From the NCBI RefSeq assembly GCF_036237275.1, contig NZ_CP108352.1:5146001-5210000 (forward strand): 64,000 bases of DNA, written 5' to 3'. The stretch comes from Streptomyces sp. NBC_01353. Its GTDB lineage: Bacteria; Actinomycetota; Actinomycetes; Streptomycetales; Streptomycetaceae. The position numbers were made by a program, and so were the translations under genes. The stretch's first letter is position 1; each line of letters begins with the position of its first letter. A model generated the notes under the pieces. The model saw only the letters and a list, made by a program, of their open reading frames with translations, did no database searches and had not been told where the DNA came from. Shown piece after piece: positions 1 to 6,706 of this stretch.

Positions 1-664
1 CCTTCACGTCACCGACGACCTCGTGGACCGTCACCTGGTTGGCGACGTCCTTGTCACGACGCTTGTGCACGATCGCCAGCGGCGCGTCCAGACGGTCGCA
101 CCAGCGGTCGGCCACACGCACACGGCCCGCGTCGGGGGAGACGATCGTCAGCTTCGAACGGTCCACCTTGTTGCCCACGTAGTCCGCCAGGACCGGGAGA
201 GCCGACAGGTGGTCCACCGGACCGTCGAAGAAGCCCTGGATCTGGTCCGTGTGCAGGTCCACCGTCAGAATGCGGTGCGCACCCGCCGTCTTCAGCAGAT
301 CCGCGACCAGACGGGCCGAAATCGGCTCACGACCACGGTGCTTCTTGTCCTGACGGGCATAGCCGTACGACGGGATGATCACAGTGATGCTCCGAGCGGA
401 AGCCCGCTTCAGCGCATCGATCATGATCAACTGCTCCATGATCCACTTATTGATCGGAGCCGTGTGGCTCTGGATCAGGAAGCAGTCCGCGCCACGAGCC
501 GACTCCTGGAAACGGACATAGATCTCACCGTTCGCGAAGTCGAAAGCCTTGGTCGGCACGAGACCGACACCCAGCTGGTGCGCGACCTCCTCGGCCAGCT
601 CGGGGTGGGCGCGGCCGGAGAAGAGCATCAGCTTCTTCTCGCCGGTCGTCTTGATCCCGGTCAC
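1..664 (-). CDS. prs: Ribose-phosphate pyrophosphokinase (PRPP synthetase), 3' part missing
   Basis: Makes PRPP from ribose-5-phosphate and ATP in the cytoplasm, feeding purine, pyrimidine, His and Trp synthesis. The visible 221 residues begin MTGIKTTGEKKLMLFSGRA and carry the family's FANGEIYVRFQES segment, the IPSYGYARQDKK stretch and the LKTAGAHRILTVDLHTDQIQGF metal/PRPP region. The gene runs off the left edge, so the C-terminal third is not in the window. GTG start at 664, chosen because GAGGAGA lies just upstream. glmU lies 121 bp upstream on the same strand; both genes make activated sugar/nucleotide precursors and the pairing is conserved in actinobacteria. The call is secure. Confidence 0.97.
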   Translation of the reverse strand, partial: MTGIKTTGEKKLMLFSGRAHPELAEEVAHQLGVGLVPTKAFDFANGEIYVRFQESARGADCFLIQSHTAPINKWIMEQLIMIDALKRASARSITVIIPSYGYARQDKKHRGREPISARLVADLLKTAGAHRILTVDLHTDQIQGFFDGPVDHLSALPVLADYVGNKVDRSKLTIVSPDAGRVRVADRWCDRLDAPLAIVHKRRDKDVANQVTVHEVVGDVK

Positions 665-785
665 AGCACTGTCTCCTCAGACGTGTCTTCTGGCCGCGAA
701 CTCCGCGCTCCCGTGCGCGTGTGCGAGCCAGCCGAATTTATGTGCACGTATCACGGTACGCCGAGTTCGACGTACCCGTTTCCGG

Positions 786-2231
786 TCAGCTTTCGCCGGC
801 GGGCTCCTCCGTGACCGCCTGAGCGGCCTGCGCCGCAGCGCTGCCGGGCCGCTTCCGAGCCACCCAACCCTCGATATTCCGCTGCTGGCCCCGGGCCACA
901 GCCAGCGCACCCGACGGCACATCCTTCGTGATGACCGACCCCGCAGCGGTGTAAGCACCGTCCCCGATGGTGACAGGAGCCACAAACATGTTGTCCGAAC
1001 CGGTCTTGCAGTGCGACCCCACCGTCGTGTGGTGCTTCGCCTCACCGTCGTAGTTCACGAAGACACTCGCCGCGCCGATGTTCGTGTACTCACCGATCGT
1101 CGCGTCACCCACGTACGACAGATGAGGAACCTTCGTGCCCTCGCCGATCGTCGCGTTCTTCATCTCCACATACGTACCGGCCTTCGCCCTCACACCCAGG
1201 TTCGTACCCGGACGGAGATACGCGTACGGGCCCACGGACGCGCCCTCGCCGATCACAGCGGAATCCGCGACCGTGTTGTCCACCCGAGCGCCCTTGCCGA
1301 CCCTCGTGTCCTTCAGACGCGAATTCGGGCCGACCTCGGCGTCCTCCCCGATGTGCGTCGCACCGAGCAGCTGCGTACCCGGGTGGATCACGGAGTCCGG
1401 CTCGAACGTCACCATGACATCGACAAGAACCGACGACGGGTCGACCACCGTCACGCCGGCCGTCATCGCCCGCTCCAGCAGACGCCGATTCAGCAGCGCA
1501 CGAGCCTCGGCCAGCTGCACCCGGTTGTTGATACCGAGAATCTCGCGGTGATCACCGGCCACCGACGCGCCCACACGGTGACCCGCCTCACGCAGGATGG
1601 ACAGCACATCGGTGAGGTACTCCTCACCCTGACTGTTGTCCGTACGGACCTTGCCCAGAGCGTCGGCCAGCAGCCGGCCGTCGAACGCGAACACGCCGGA
1701 GTTGATCTCCTTGATGGCGCGCTGCTCCTCGGAGGCGTCCTTGTGCTCGACGATCGCGGTGACCGCACCGGAGGCGTCACGGACGATGCGCCCGTAGCCG
1801 GTGGAGTCCGGCACCTCGGCGGTCAGCACGGTGACGGCGTTGCCGTCGGCGGCGTGGGTGCCGGCGAGCGCCTTCAGGGTCTCCCCGGACAGCAGCGGAG
1901 TGTCGCCGCACACGACGACGACGGTCCCCTCGGGGGCCTGCCCCAGCTCCTCGAGGCCCATGCGGACGGCATGACCGGTGCCGTTCTGCTCGTACTGCAC
2001 GGCGGTACGAGTCCCGGCGTAGTGCGCGTCGAGATGCGCGGTGACCTGCTCACGGGCGTGCCCGACGACCACGACGAGGTGCTCGGGCTCCAGCTCCCGC
2101 GCGGCGGACACGACGTGTCCGACGAGGGAACGTCCGGCGATTTCGTGCAGGACCTTGGGGGTCTTCGACTTCATGCGGGTGCCCTCACCCGCTGCGAGGA
2201 CGACGACGGCGGCCGGGCGGTTGGCGCTCAC
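786..2231 (-). CDS. glmU: Bifunctional GlcNAc-1-phosphate uridyltransferase / GlcN-1-phosphate acetyltransferase
   Basis: Makes UDP-GlcNAc, the amino-sugar precursor of peptidoglycan, in two steps: acetylation of GlcN-1-P, then uridylylation. The 481-residue protein starts MSANRPAAVVVLAAGEGTRM with the GxGTRMxSxxPKxLHE nucleotide signature near residues 14-30 (pyrophosphorylase domain to about 230). A left-handed beta-helix of hexapeptide repeats follows (VNYDGEAKHHT, GSDNMFVAPVTIGDGAYTAAGSVI). Length is normal. The frame stays open upstream to 2393, but that extension runs into the terminator and tRNA gene, so the GTG at 2231 is preferred. The C-terminal tail after about 455 is Ala-rich and probably disordered. 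Confidence 0.97.
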   Translation of the reverse strand: MSANRPAAVVVLAAGEGTRMKSKTPKVLHEIAGRSLVGHVVSAARELEPEHLVVVVGHAREQVTAHLDAHYAGTRTAVQYEQNGTGHAVRMGLEELGQAPEGTVVVVCGDTPLLSGETLKALAGTHAADGNAVTVLTAEVPDSTGYGRIVRDASGAVTAIVEHKDASEEQRAIKEINSGVFAFDGRLLADALGKVRTDNSQGEEYLTDVLSILREAGHRVGASVAGDHREILGINNRVQLAEARALLNRRLLERAMTAGVTVVDPSSVLVDVMVTFEPDSVIHPGTQLLGATHIGEDAEVGPNSRLKDTRVGKGARVDNTVADSAVIGEGASVGPYAYLRPGTNLGVRAKAGTYVEMKNATIGEGTKVPHLSYVGDATIGEYTNIGAASVFVNYDGEAKHHTTVGSHCKTGSDNMFVAPVTIGDGAYTAAGSVITKDVPSGALAVARGQQRNIEGWVARKRPGSAAAQAAQAVTEEPAGES

Positions 2232-2301
2232 GGGAATGCCCTTCGGCTTCGGGTGGTGGACAACCGCAGGATACCGGGGGGTTTCGGGGCGGAAATGAGT
2301 G

Positions 2302-2330
2302 CGGGTCCTGACCGTGGAGGTCAGGACCCG
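2302..2330 (-). terminator. Hairpin terminator downstream of tRNA-Gln
   Basis: A perfect 12-bp stem (CGGGTCCTGACC with GGTCAGGACCCG) and a 5-nt loop lie 20 bp past the 3' end of the tRNA and before glmU. There is no U-tract, as is usual in Streptomyces. Confidence 0.8.
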
Positions 2331-2350
2331 AACCGAGGTCTTGTGCACCG

Positions 2351-2426
2351 TGGCTCCCCCGCAAGGATTCGAACCTTGTCCTGCTGGTACCAAAAACCAG
2401 TGTGCTGCCTGTTACACCACGGGGGA
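2351..2426 (-). tRNA. tRNA-Gln (UUG anticodon)
   Basis: The minus strand folds as a full cloverleaf. The acceptor stem is TCCCCCG/CGGGGGA, the anticodon arm is CTGGT-TTTTGGT-ACCAG with TTG at positions 34-36, and the T arm contains GGTTCGAATCC. The discriminator base is G and the CCA end is encoded (2351-2353). It reads CAA and, by wobble, CAG. Confidence 0.96.
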
Positions 2427-2433
2427 CAGCGCC

Positions 2434-2853
2434 TCAGACCATACCGGAGACCCGCCCGCGTGCGGCATTGATCCCAGCCCACCATCCTTCGATGCGGCAG
2501 TACAGCTCAGCACTCCCCGCGACGTCGATGACCAGGCAGCCTCGGTAGTCCTCCCCGACGTTCTTCCGGACGGTCTCCGAGCTCTTCGAGCAGCCCAGCT
2601 CCAGCTGGATCTGGTCGTACGTCCTGCCCTCCAGGCGGAGATCGCGCGCCCGGGCTCGGAGGTCGTCCTTCGCGTTCGGGTGCTTCGTCCATTGCGGAGG
2701 CGGCTCGCCCTTCACGAGGCGGTGGAGGATGTCGTTGTTGTAGACCTGCAGGCGGTCTCGGATCTGGCGCAGGCTGAGTCCCTCGCGGCGTAGGGCGACG
2801 GCCTGCTCGCGCAGGTTCTCGAAGTCCGCATACCGGCTCGTCTCGGGTGTCAT
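2434..2853 (-). pseudogene. Small HTH protein, probably an internally deleted remnant
   Basis: The 139-residue reading frame has two helix-turn-helix-like segments near the N-terminus: residues 13-35 (QAVALRREGLSLRQIRDRL) and 66-90 (RARDLRLEGRTYDQIQLELG). The second breaks off at GCSKSS and jumps to a different kind of C-terminus (YRGCLVIDVAG, IEGWWAGINAA). From memory, full-length actinobacterial homologues continue after GCSKSSIS with a long endonuclease-like middle region and end with a similar CLVI segment. An in-frame internal deletion is therefore my inference. No good ribosome binding site precedes the ATG at 2853. It ends 8 bp before the 5' end of tRNA-Gln. Function of the intact family is not known to me. 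Confidence 0.5.
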
Positions 2854-3007
2854 ATGAACACCGTCGTCCGGAATGCGGACGTCCGGGTCGAAAGTCTGGG
2901 CGATTCATTAGTTCGAGGGACTGGTGTGTGCACGCCGTTGACGTGCGGCGCTCCCGCGTCCGGCCGTCTCCGGAAAATGACTCGCGCTCGCCCGTACGCT
3001 GGAGGGC

Positions 3008-4333
3008 ATGACCGCAACGGGGGCGCATCAGGACGCGGCGGCTTTGGCCGCCCGGGGCTGGTGGTGGTGGGGGAGACGGCGTAGTGCGGCGCTCGATGTC
3101 GGGCTGGCCGTGGTGTCCGCGCTGGAGTGCGGGCTGGAAGGGGTCGGCTTTGCCGACAAGGCGGGGCTGCCTGTGCCCGTGGGGGTGTTGTTCGGGCTGA
3201 TCGTGGGGTCCGCGCTGCTCGTGCGGCGGCGGTGGCCGATCGCGGTGGTTCTGGTCTCGATCGCCGTCACGCCGGCCGAGATGGGCTATCTGATGGGGGT
3301 CGTCGGGCTGTATTCGCTCGCCGCCTCGGAGGTGCCCCGGCGGATCACGGCCGCTCTTGCCGGTATGTCGACGGTCGCGGTGTTCGTCGTGACGGTGGTG
3401 CGGGTGCGTCAGGACGTCGCGCAGGCGGATGTCGGTCAGCCGGACTTCGATCCGAGCGGCTGGTACGTCCCGACCGTCGCGGTCTTCATGACGTTGGGTC
3501 TCAACGCGCCGCCGGTTCTCTTCGGCCTCTACATAGGTGCCCGGCGGCGGCTCATGGAGAGCCTGAGGGAGCGGGCCGACAGTCTGGAGCAGGAGTTGTC
3601 GCTGCTTGCCGATCGGGCGGAGCAGCGGGCTCAGTGGGCGCGGCAGGAGGAGCGGACGCGGATCGCGCGGGAGATGCACGACGTGGTGGCGCATCGGGTG
3701 TCGCTGATGGTGGTGCATGCGGCGGCGTTGCAGGCGGTGGCGTTGAAGGATCCGCAGAAGGCTGTGAAGAACGCGGCGCTGGTCGGTGACATGGGTCGGC
3801 AGGCGTTGACGGAGTTGCGGGAGATGTTGGGTGTTCTGCGGGAGGACGCGGCTCCGGTCGTGGCTTCTCCGGTGCCGCTGGCGGCGGTCGGTCGGGCGGC
3901 TGCGGCGGCCGCGGAGGCGGCGTCGGAGGATGGGCCGTGTCTGGATGCCTTGGAGGATCTGGTCGAGCAGTCGCGGCTGGCCGGTGCGGTCGTCGAGCTG
4001 ACGGTGCTCGGTGAGGTGCGGGCGTATGCGGCGGAGGTGGAGCGGACTGCGTACCGGGTGGTGCAGGAGGCGCTGACCAATGTCCACAAGCACGCGGCCG
4101 GTGCCAAGGTCGTGGTTCGGCTCGCGCACCGGGACGCCGAGGTCGCGATGCAGGTCGAGAACGGCCCGTCGGACGCGGCTGCGACGGATGCTCATCTGCC
4201 GAGTGGTGGGAATGGTCTGGTCGGTATGCGGGAGCGTGTGAGCCGGTTGGGTGGTGTGTTCGTCTCGGGTCCGACGGATGCGGGTGGTTTCCGGGTGTCG
4301 GCGGTGCTGCCGGTGGGGGAGTCGGCGGCGTAG
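3008..4333 (+). CDS. NarL/DesK-type sensor histidine kinase, no adjacent response regulator
   Basis: A 441-residue membrane sensor kinase. Hydrophobic helices occupy about residues 25-185 (for example VGVLFGLIVGSALLV, FMTLGLNAPPVLFGLYIGA). A short coiled coil (185-215) follows, then the HisKA_3 dimerisation box REMHDVVAHRVS with phospho-acceptor His224. The HATPase domain has its N-box at EALTNVHKHA (Asn358) and a G-box GNGLVGMRERV near 400. ATG at 3008 follows GGAGGG and a possible -10 (TACGCT). Kinases of this class normally sit in an operon with a LuxR-type response regulator. Here the gene is monocistronic and is followed by a repeat array and then convergent genes, so it looks orphaned. 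The signal sensed is unknown. Confidence 0.92.
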   Translation: MTATGAHQDAAALAARGWWWWGRRRSAALDVGLAVVSALECGLEGVGFADKAGLPVPVGVLFGLIVGSALLVRRRWPIAVVLVSIAVTPAEMGYLMGVVGLYSLAASEVPRRITAALAGMSTVAVFVVTVVRVRQDVAQADVGQPDFDPSGWYVPTVAVFMTLGLNAPPVLFGLYIGARRRLMESLRERADSLEQELSLLADRAEQRAQWARQEERTRIAREMHDVVAHRVSLMVVHAAALQAVALKDPQKAVKNAALVGDMGRQALTELREMLGVLREDAAPVVASPVPLAAVGRAAAAAAEAASEDGPCLDALEDLVEQSRLAGAVVELTVLGEVRAYAAEVERTAYRVVQEALTNVHKHAAGAKVVVRLAHRDAEVAMQVENGPSDAAATDAHLPSGGNGLVGMRERVSRLGGVFVSGPTDAGGFRVSAVLPVGESAA

Positions 4334-4335
4334 TC

Positions 4336-4433
4336 GGATTTCTGATGCCGGATCCCGGTTGTTGGATCCATTGCATGGGGTCCAGTGCGTGGGATCCCTG
4401 ACATTGGATCCTGGATATCGGATCCAATGTCCA
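4336..4433. repeat. 14-bp-period GGATCC tandem array
   Basis: Seven consecutive 14-bp units begin three bases after the histidine kinase stop codon. Each unit opens with GGATCC or a near match at 4336 (GGATTT), 4350, 4364, 4378 (GGGTCC), 4392, 4406 and 4420. The remaining eight bases vary: CTGATGCC, CGGTTGTT, ATTGCATG, AGTGCGTG, CTGACATT, TGGATATC, AATGTCCA. The array is visibly less GC-rich than its surroundings and lies between two convergent genes. It is not coding in any frame I would accept. Confidence 0.9.
4400..4431. terminator. Inverted repeat inside the GGATCC array, possible bidirectional terminator
   Basis: GACATTGGATCC (4400-4411) and GGATCCAATGTC (4420-4431) are perfect inverted copies with an 8-nt spacer. 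The location, between the plus-strand kinase and the minus-strand SUKH gene, suits a shared terminator. The stem is AT-richer than other terminators in the window. Confidence 0.55.
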
Positions 4434-4456
4434 ATGTCCGATCTGCTGCCCCAGGC

Positions 4457-4948
4457 TCAGCCCGTGACCAGCCGTGTCGGCTGCGTTCCCGTGATCAGTG
4501 TCGACAGCGCCGCGTCGATGTCCTGGCCCAGGAACCAGTCTCCTGTGTGGTCCAGGCTGTACACGCGGCCTTCCTGGTCGATCGCGAGCACCGCCTGGTG
4601 TTCGCCCTCCTCGGCGAGGGGGGCGATCTCGGTGTCGAGGGCGCGTCCGAGGTCCGCGAGGGTGCGGGCCAGGTGGAGGCCGGCCAGTGGGTCGAAGCGT
4701 ACGGTCGCCGGGGCGATCTGGCGGCCGCTGCCGGGCGCCGTGACGCGCAGGCCCCCGAATTCCGCCCATGCCTCGACGGCCGCCGGGAAGACGCTGTGTC
4801 GGTGGCCGCCCGGGGAGACGTGGGCGCGCAGGGTGTCGGCCCATTGTTCGGCGAGTTTGATGTCCCAGCGGCCGGGTTGCCATCCCGCTTCGCGGAGGGC
4901 GGCGTCGACGTTGACCGGGAATCGGGTGGTGCTCAGGTGGTCGGGCAT
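4457..4948 (-). CDS. SUKH-3 domain immunity-type protein
   Basis: A 163-residue cytoplasmic protein. Conserved features include FPVNVDAALREAGWQPGRWD near the N-terminus, the FPAAVEAWAEFGGL block at about 54-67, and a C-terminal VLAIDQEGRVYSLDHTGDWFLG region. These match the SUKH-3 family as I know it. SUKH proteins are immunity proteins for nucleic-acid-targeting polymorphic toxins. It lies 10 bp downstream of a deaminase gene in the same transcription unit, in the usual toxin-then-immunity order, so it probably neutralises that deaminase (inference). Start ATG at 4948. Confidence 0.85.
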   Translation of the reverse strand: MPDHLSTTRFPVNVDAALREAGWQPGRWDIKLAEQWADTLRAHVSPGGHRHSVFPAAVEAWAEFGGLRVTAPGSGRQIAPATVRFDPLAGLHLARTLADLGRALDTEIAPLAEEGEHQAVLAIDQEGRVYSLDHTGDWFLGQDIDAALSTLITGTQPTRLVTG

Positions 4949-4958
4949 GAAGGTGCGG

Positions 4959-5468
4959 TCAGCCGTTCTCGACAGTCGAGGTGGGGTCGACGGGGCGTAC
5001 CCCGAAGTGGGCGAGCATCGCCGTGCAGGAGCGGCAGGGGGCGGCGTAGCTGCCGTGGAGTGGGTCGCCGTCCTCGCGGATGCGGCGCGCGGTCAGTTTG
5101 GCGTGCTTGAGCGAGCGGCGGGCTTCGCCGTGGGTGAGGGGTTTGCGCTGGGCGCGCTTGGAGCGGCCGGTCTCGGCGGCGGTGAGGTGGCGGGAGAGCA
5201 GGATCGCTTCGGGGCAGCGGCCGGTGAAGCGTTCGCGCTGCCCGCTGGTGAGGGTGTCCAGGAAGTCCTGGACGAGTGCGTGCAGGGCGGGTGGCCGGTC
5301 GCCGCGGCCTGCGGTGCAGGTGAGGGTTTCGCCGCGTACGGAGAGCGCGGCGCCGACGGTGGGGAGGATGCCGTCGCGGCGGAAGCGCAGTAACGGGGCG
5401 CGGGTGGGCTCGGCGCTGCTCCAGTTGAGGCGTGGGTCACCCTGAGTGGGCGTTTGTGCTGCGTACAT
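4959..5468 (-). CDS. Free-standing YwqJ-like nucleic acid deaminase
   Basis: A 169-residue protein with the two zinc/catalytic signatures of the cytidine-deaminase fold: C85-P-E87 in GRCPEAILLSRH and P144-C-R-S-C148 in YAAPCRSCTAML. This arrangement is typical of the YwqJ-like toxin deaminases, which usually form the C-terminal tip of large secreted proteins. Here the domain stands alone without a signal peptide, LXG or Rhs carrier, so it should act inside the producing cell or be a captured tip. Start at 5468 is preferred because GGAGGGG sits 10-14 nt upstream; an in-frame ATG at 5492 has no such site. SUKH-3 follows 10 bp downstream. Substrate (RNA, DNA or nucleotide) cannot be read from sequence. 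Confidence 0.8.
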   Translation of the reverse strand: MYAAQTPTQGDPRLNWSSAEPTRAPLLRFRRDGILPTVGAALSVRGETLTCTAGRGDRPPALHALVQDFLDTLTSGQRERFTGRCPEAILLSRHLTAAETGRSKRAQRKPLTHGEARRSLKHAKLTARRIREDGDPLHGSYAAPCRSCTAMLAHFGVRPVDPTSTVENG

Positions 5469-5598
5469 GGTGCGTGTCTTCCCCTCCTGCAATCCCCCGA
5501 GTTGCGGGAACAGACTGCCAAATGGGACGCCTCATGTGGAAGCGGGGTACACAAACGGGGTGTCGGCGTGTCGGAACTATCGCCGGTGTGTCATCTGG

Positions 5599-5617
5599 CC
5601 GTGACACTTGGTCACGG
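5599..5617. promoter_or_regulatory. Dyad in the divergent toxin/immunity intergenic region
   Basis: CCGTGAC (5599-5605) and GTCACGG (5611-5617) form a perfect dyad with a 5-nt spacer, placed in the 244-bp gap between the divergent deaminase and nuclease genes. A possible -10 (TAGGCT, 5667-5672) for the plus-strand genes lies 50 bp downstream. Candidate operator only. Confidence 0.35.
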
Positions 5618-5712
5618 GCTGTGGTGGTGGCCGTATCGGGCCGGGTCGCGGGGTTGTGGCAGCGCATAGGCTGTGCGGAATCAGCCAGCAGCCAGCGCAG
5701 GGGGCAACCGCC

Positions 5713-6699
5713 ATGACGACAGGTCGGCTCGGGCAGCACGCCGCGCCACCGAACGCGGCTTACGCCGGGCAGGTCGTGCACTTCCCGGACCCGGTTCGTG
5801 CTTCCCGTCACCCGAGAGGGGTACGGGTGGATGAGCAGGGGTATCCGGACTTTTCGCCGTATGCCCGGGCGGCGGCGGAGATTGCCGATCCGCCTGAGGG
5901 GTTCGGTGTCGACGAGCTGCGGTTGACGGACTACGTGTCGGCGAACGCGGCGCTGGCCGCGACCGGCCATGAGCTGTGGGGCACGATCCCGGCCGTGGCG
6001 ACTCCGCACGGCTGGACCTGGCACCACGTGGCGGGTGGTCGGCGGATGGAGCTCGTACCGGTCGAGGTGAAGGCGTTGTTGCGTCACCACGGCGGGGTGG
6101 CGACGGCTGCCGTCGATCATGGCAAGCGGGGTACGCGTCCGTTGCAGGAGACCCGGCCGGCGCATTTCGGGCTGCCGAAGGGTCTGGTGTCGGTGACCGA
6201 GCAGCAACTGCTCGGTGTGGAGGAGGACCTGGGTTACCGCCTGCCGGGCGGGTACCGCGCGTTCCTGAAGGCGGGGGGCGGTTGCGCGCCGGTGGGCGCG
6301 GCGCTCGACGCGGAGCTGGGTCTGCTGGTGGACCAGCCGTTCTTCACGGTGCGTGAGGAGGCGGGCGTCAATGACCTCGTCTACGTCAACAAGTGCCTGC
6401 GTGATCACCTGACGAAGGACTTCCTGGGTATCGCGTTCGTGCAGGGCGGGATTCTCGCGCTGAAGGTGAGGGGCGAGGGGATCGGGTCGGTGTGGTTCTG
6501 CGCGTACGACGACGCGCGGGATCAGGACGGTTGGAATGTGAACGAGCGTGTGGAGCGGTTGCTGCTGCCGTGCGGTGAGGATTTCGACGGGTTCCTGCAG
6601 CGGTTGGCCGGCAATCCGCCGGAGCTGGAGACGGTGGCGAACCTGATGGTGGACGGCGGCTTCGCGCGCGCCGTGCCCGTGGTCCCGGTGGGGGAGTGA
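5713..6699 (+). CDS. WHH-type HNH nuclease domain fused to a SUKH (SMI1/KNR4) domain
   Basis: A 328-residue protein with two parts. Residues 20-135 carry YPDFSPYA (44-51), the helix DYVSANAALAATGH (73-86), WTWHH (101-105), RMELVPVEV and RHHGGVA. This is the pattern of the WHH branch of the HNH/ENDO VII nuclease superfamily. Residues 158-315 look like SMI1/KNR4 (SVTEQQLLGVEEDLGYRLPGGYRAFLKAGGG, then FLGIAFVQGG and CYDDARD-like blocks), normally the immunity partner. Toxin and antidote thus share one chain. There is no secretion signal. ATG at 5713 follows AGGGGCA. The stop is 7 bp before the next gene, so the two form an operon. Whether the nuclease is active is unknown. Confidence 0.8.
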   Translation: MTTGRLGQHAAPPNAAYAGQVVHFPDPVRASRHPRGVRVDEQGYPDFSPYARAAAEIADPPEGFGVDELRLTDYVSANAALAATGHELWGTIPAVATPHGWTWHHVAGGRRMELVPVEVKALLRHHGGVATAAVDHGKRGTRPLQETRPAHFGLPKGLVSVTEQQLLGVEEDLGYRLPGGYRAFLKAGGGCAPVGAALDAELGLLVDQPFFTVREEAGVNDLVYVNKCLRDHLTKDFLGIAFVQGGILALKVRGEGIGSVWFCAYDDARDQDGWNVNERVERLLLPCGEDFDGFLQRLAGNPPELETVANLMVDGGFARAVPVVPVGE

Positions 6700-6706
6700 G
6701 CTGGCT

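Noticed and set aside
786-2393. Longer GlmU starting at 2393
   Set aside because: The extra 54 codons run through the terminator and the tRNA-Gln 3' end and do not resemble GlmU; GTG 2231 gives the conserved N-terminus.
2351-2853. Integrated element at tRNA-Gln
   Set aside because: No integrase gene and no second copy of the tRNA 3' end were seen in the window; only the small HTH remnant remains.
4336-4433. GGATCC array as a cloning or linker artefact
   Set aside because: BamHI linkers would not give an exact 14-bp phase with one degenerate member and seven different spacers, and both flanks are normal Streptomyces sequence.
4251-5393. Long plus-strand open frame through the array and the deaminase/SUKH-3 genes
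   Set aside because: It starts inside the kinase, crosses the array and has no protein family character; both minus-strand genes have clear motifs.
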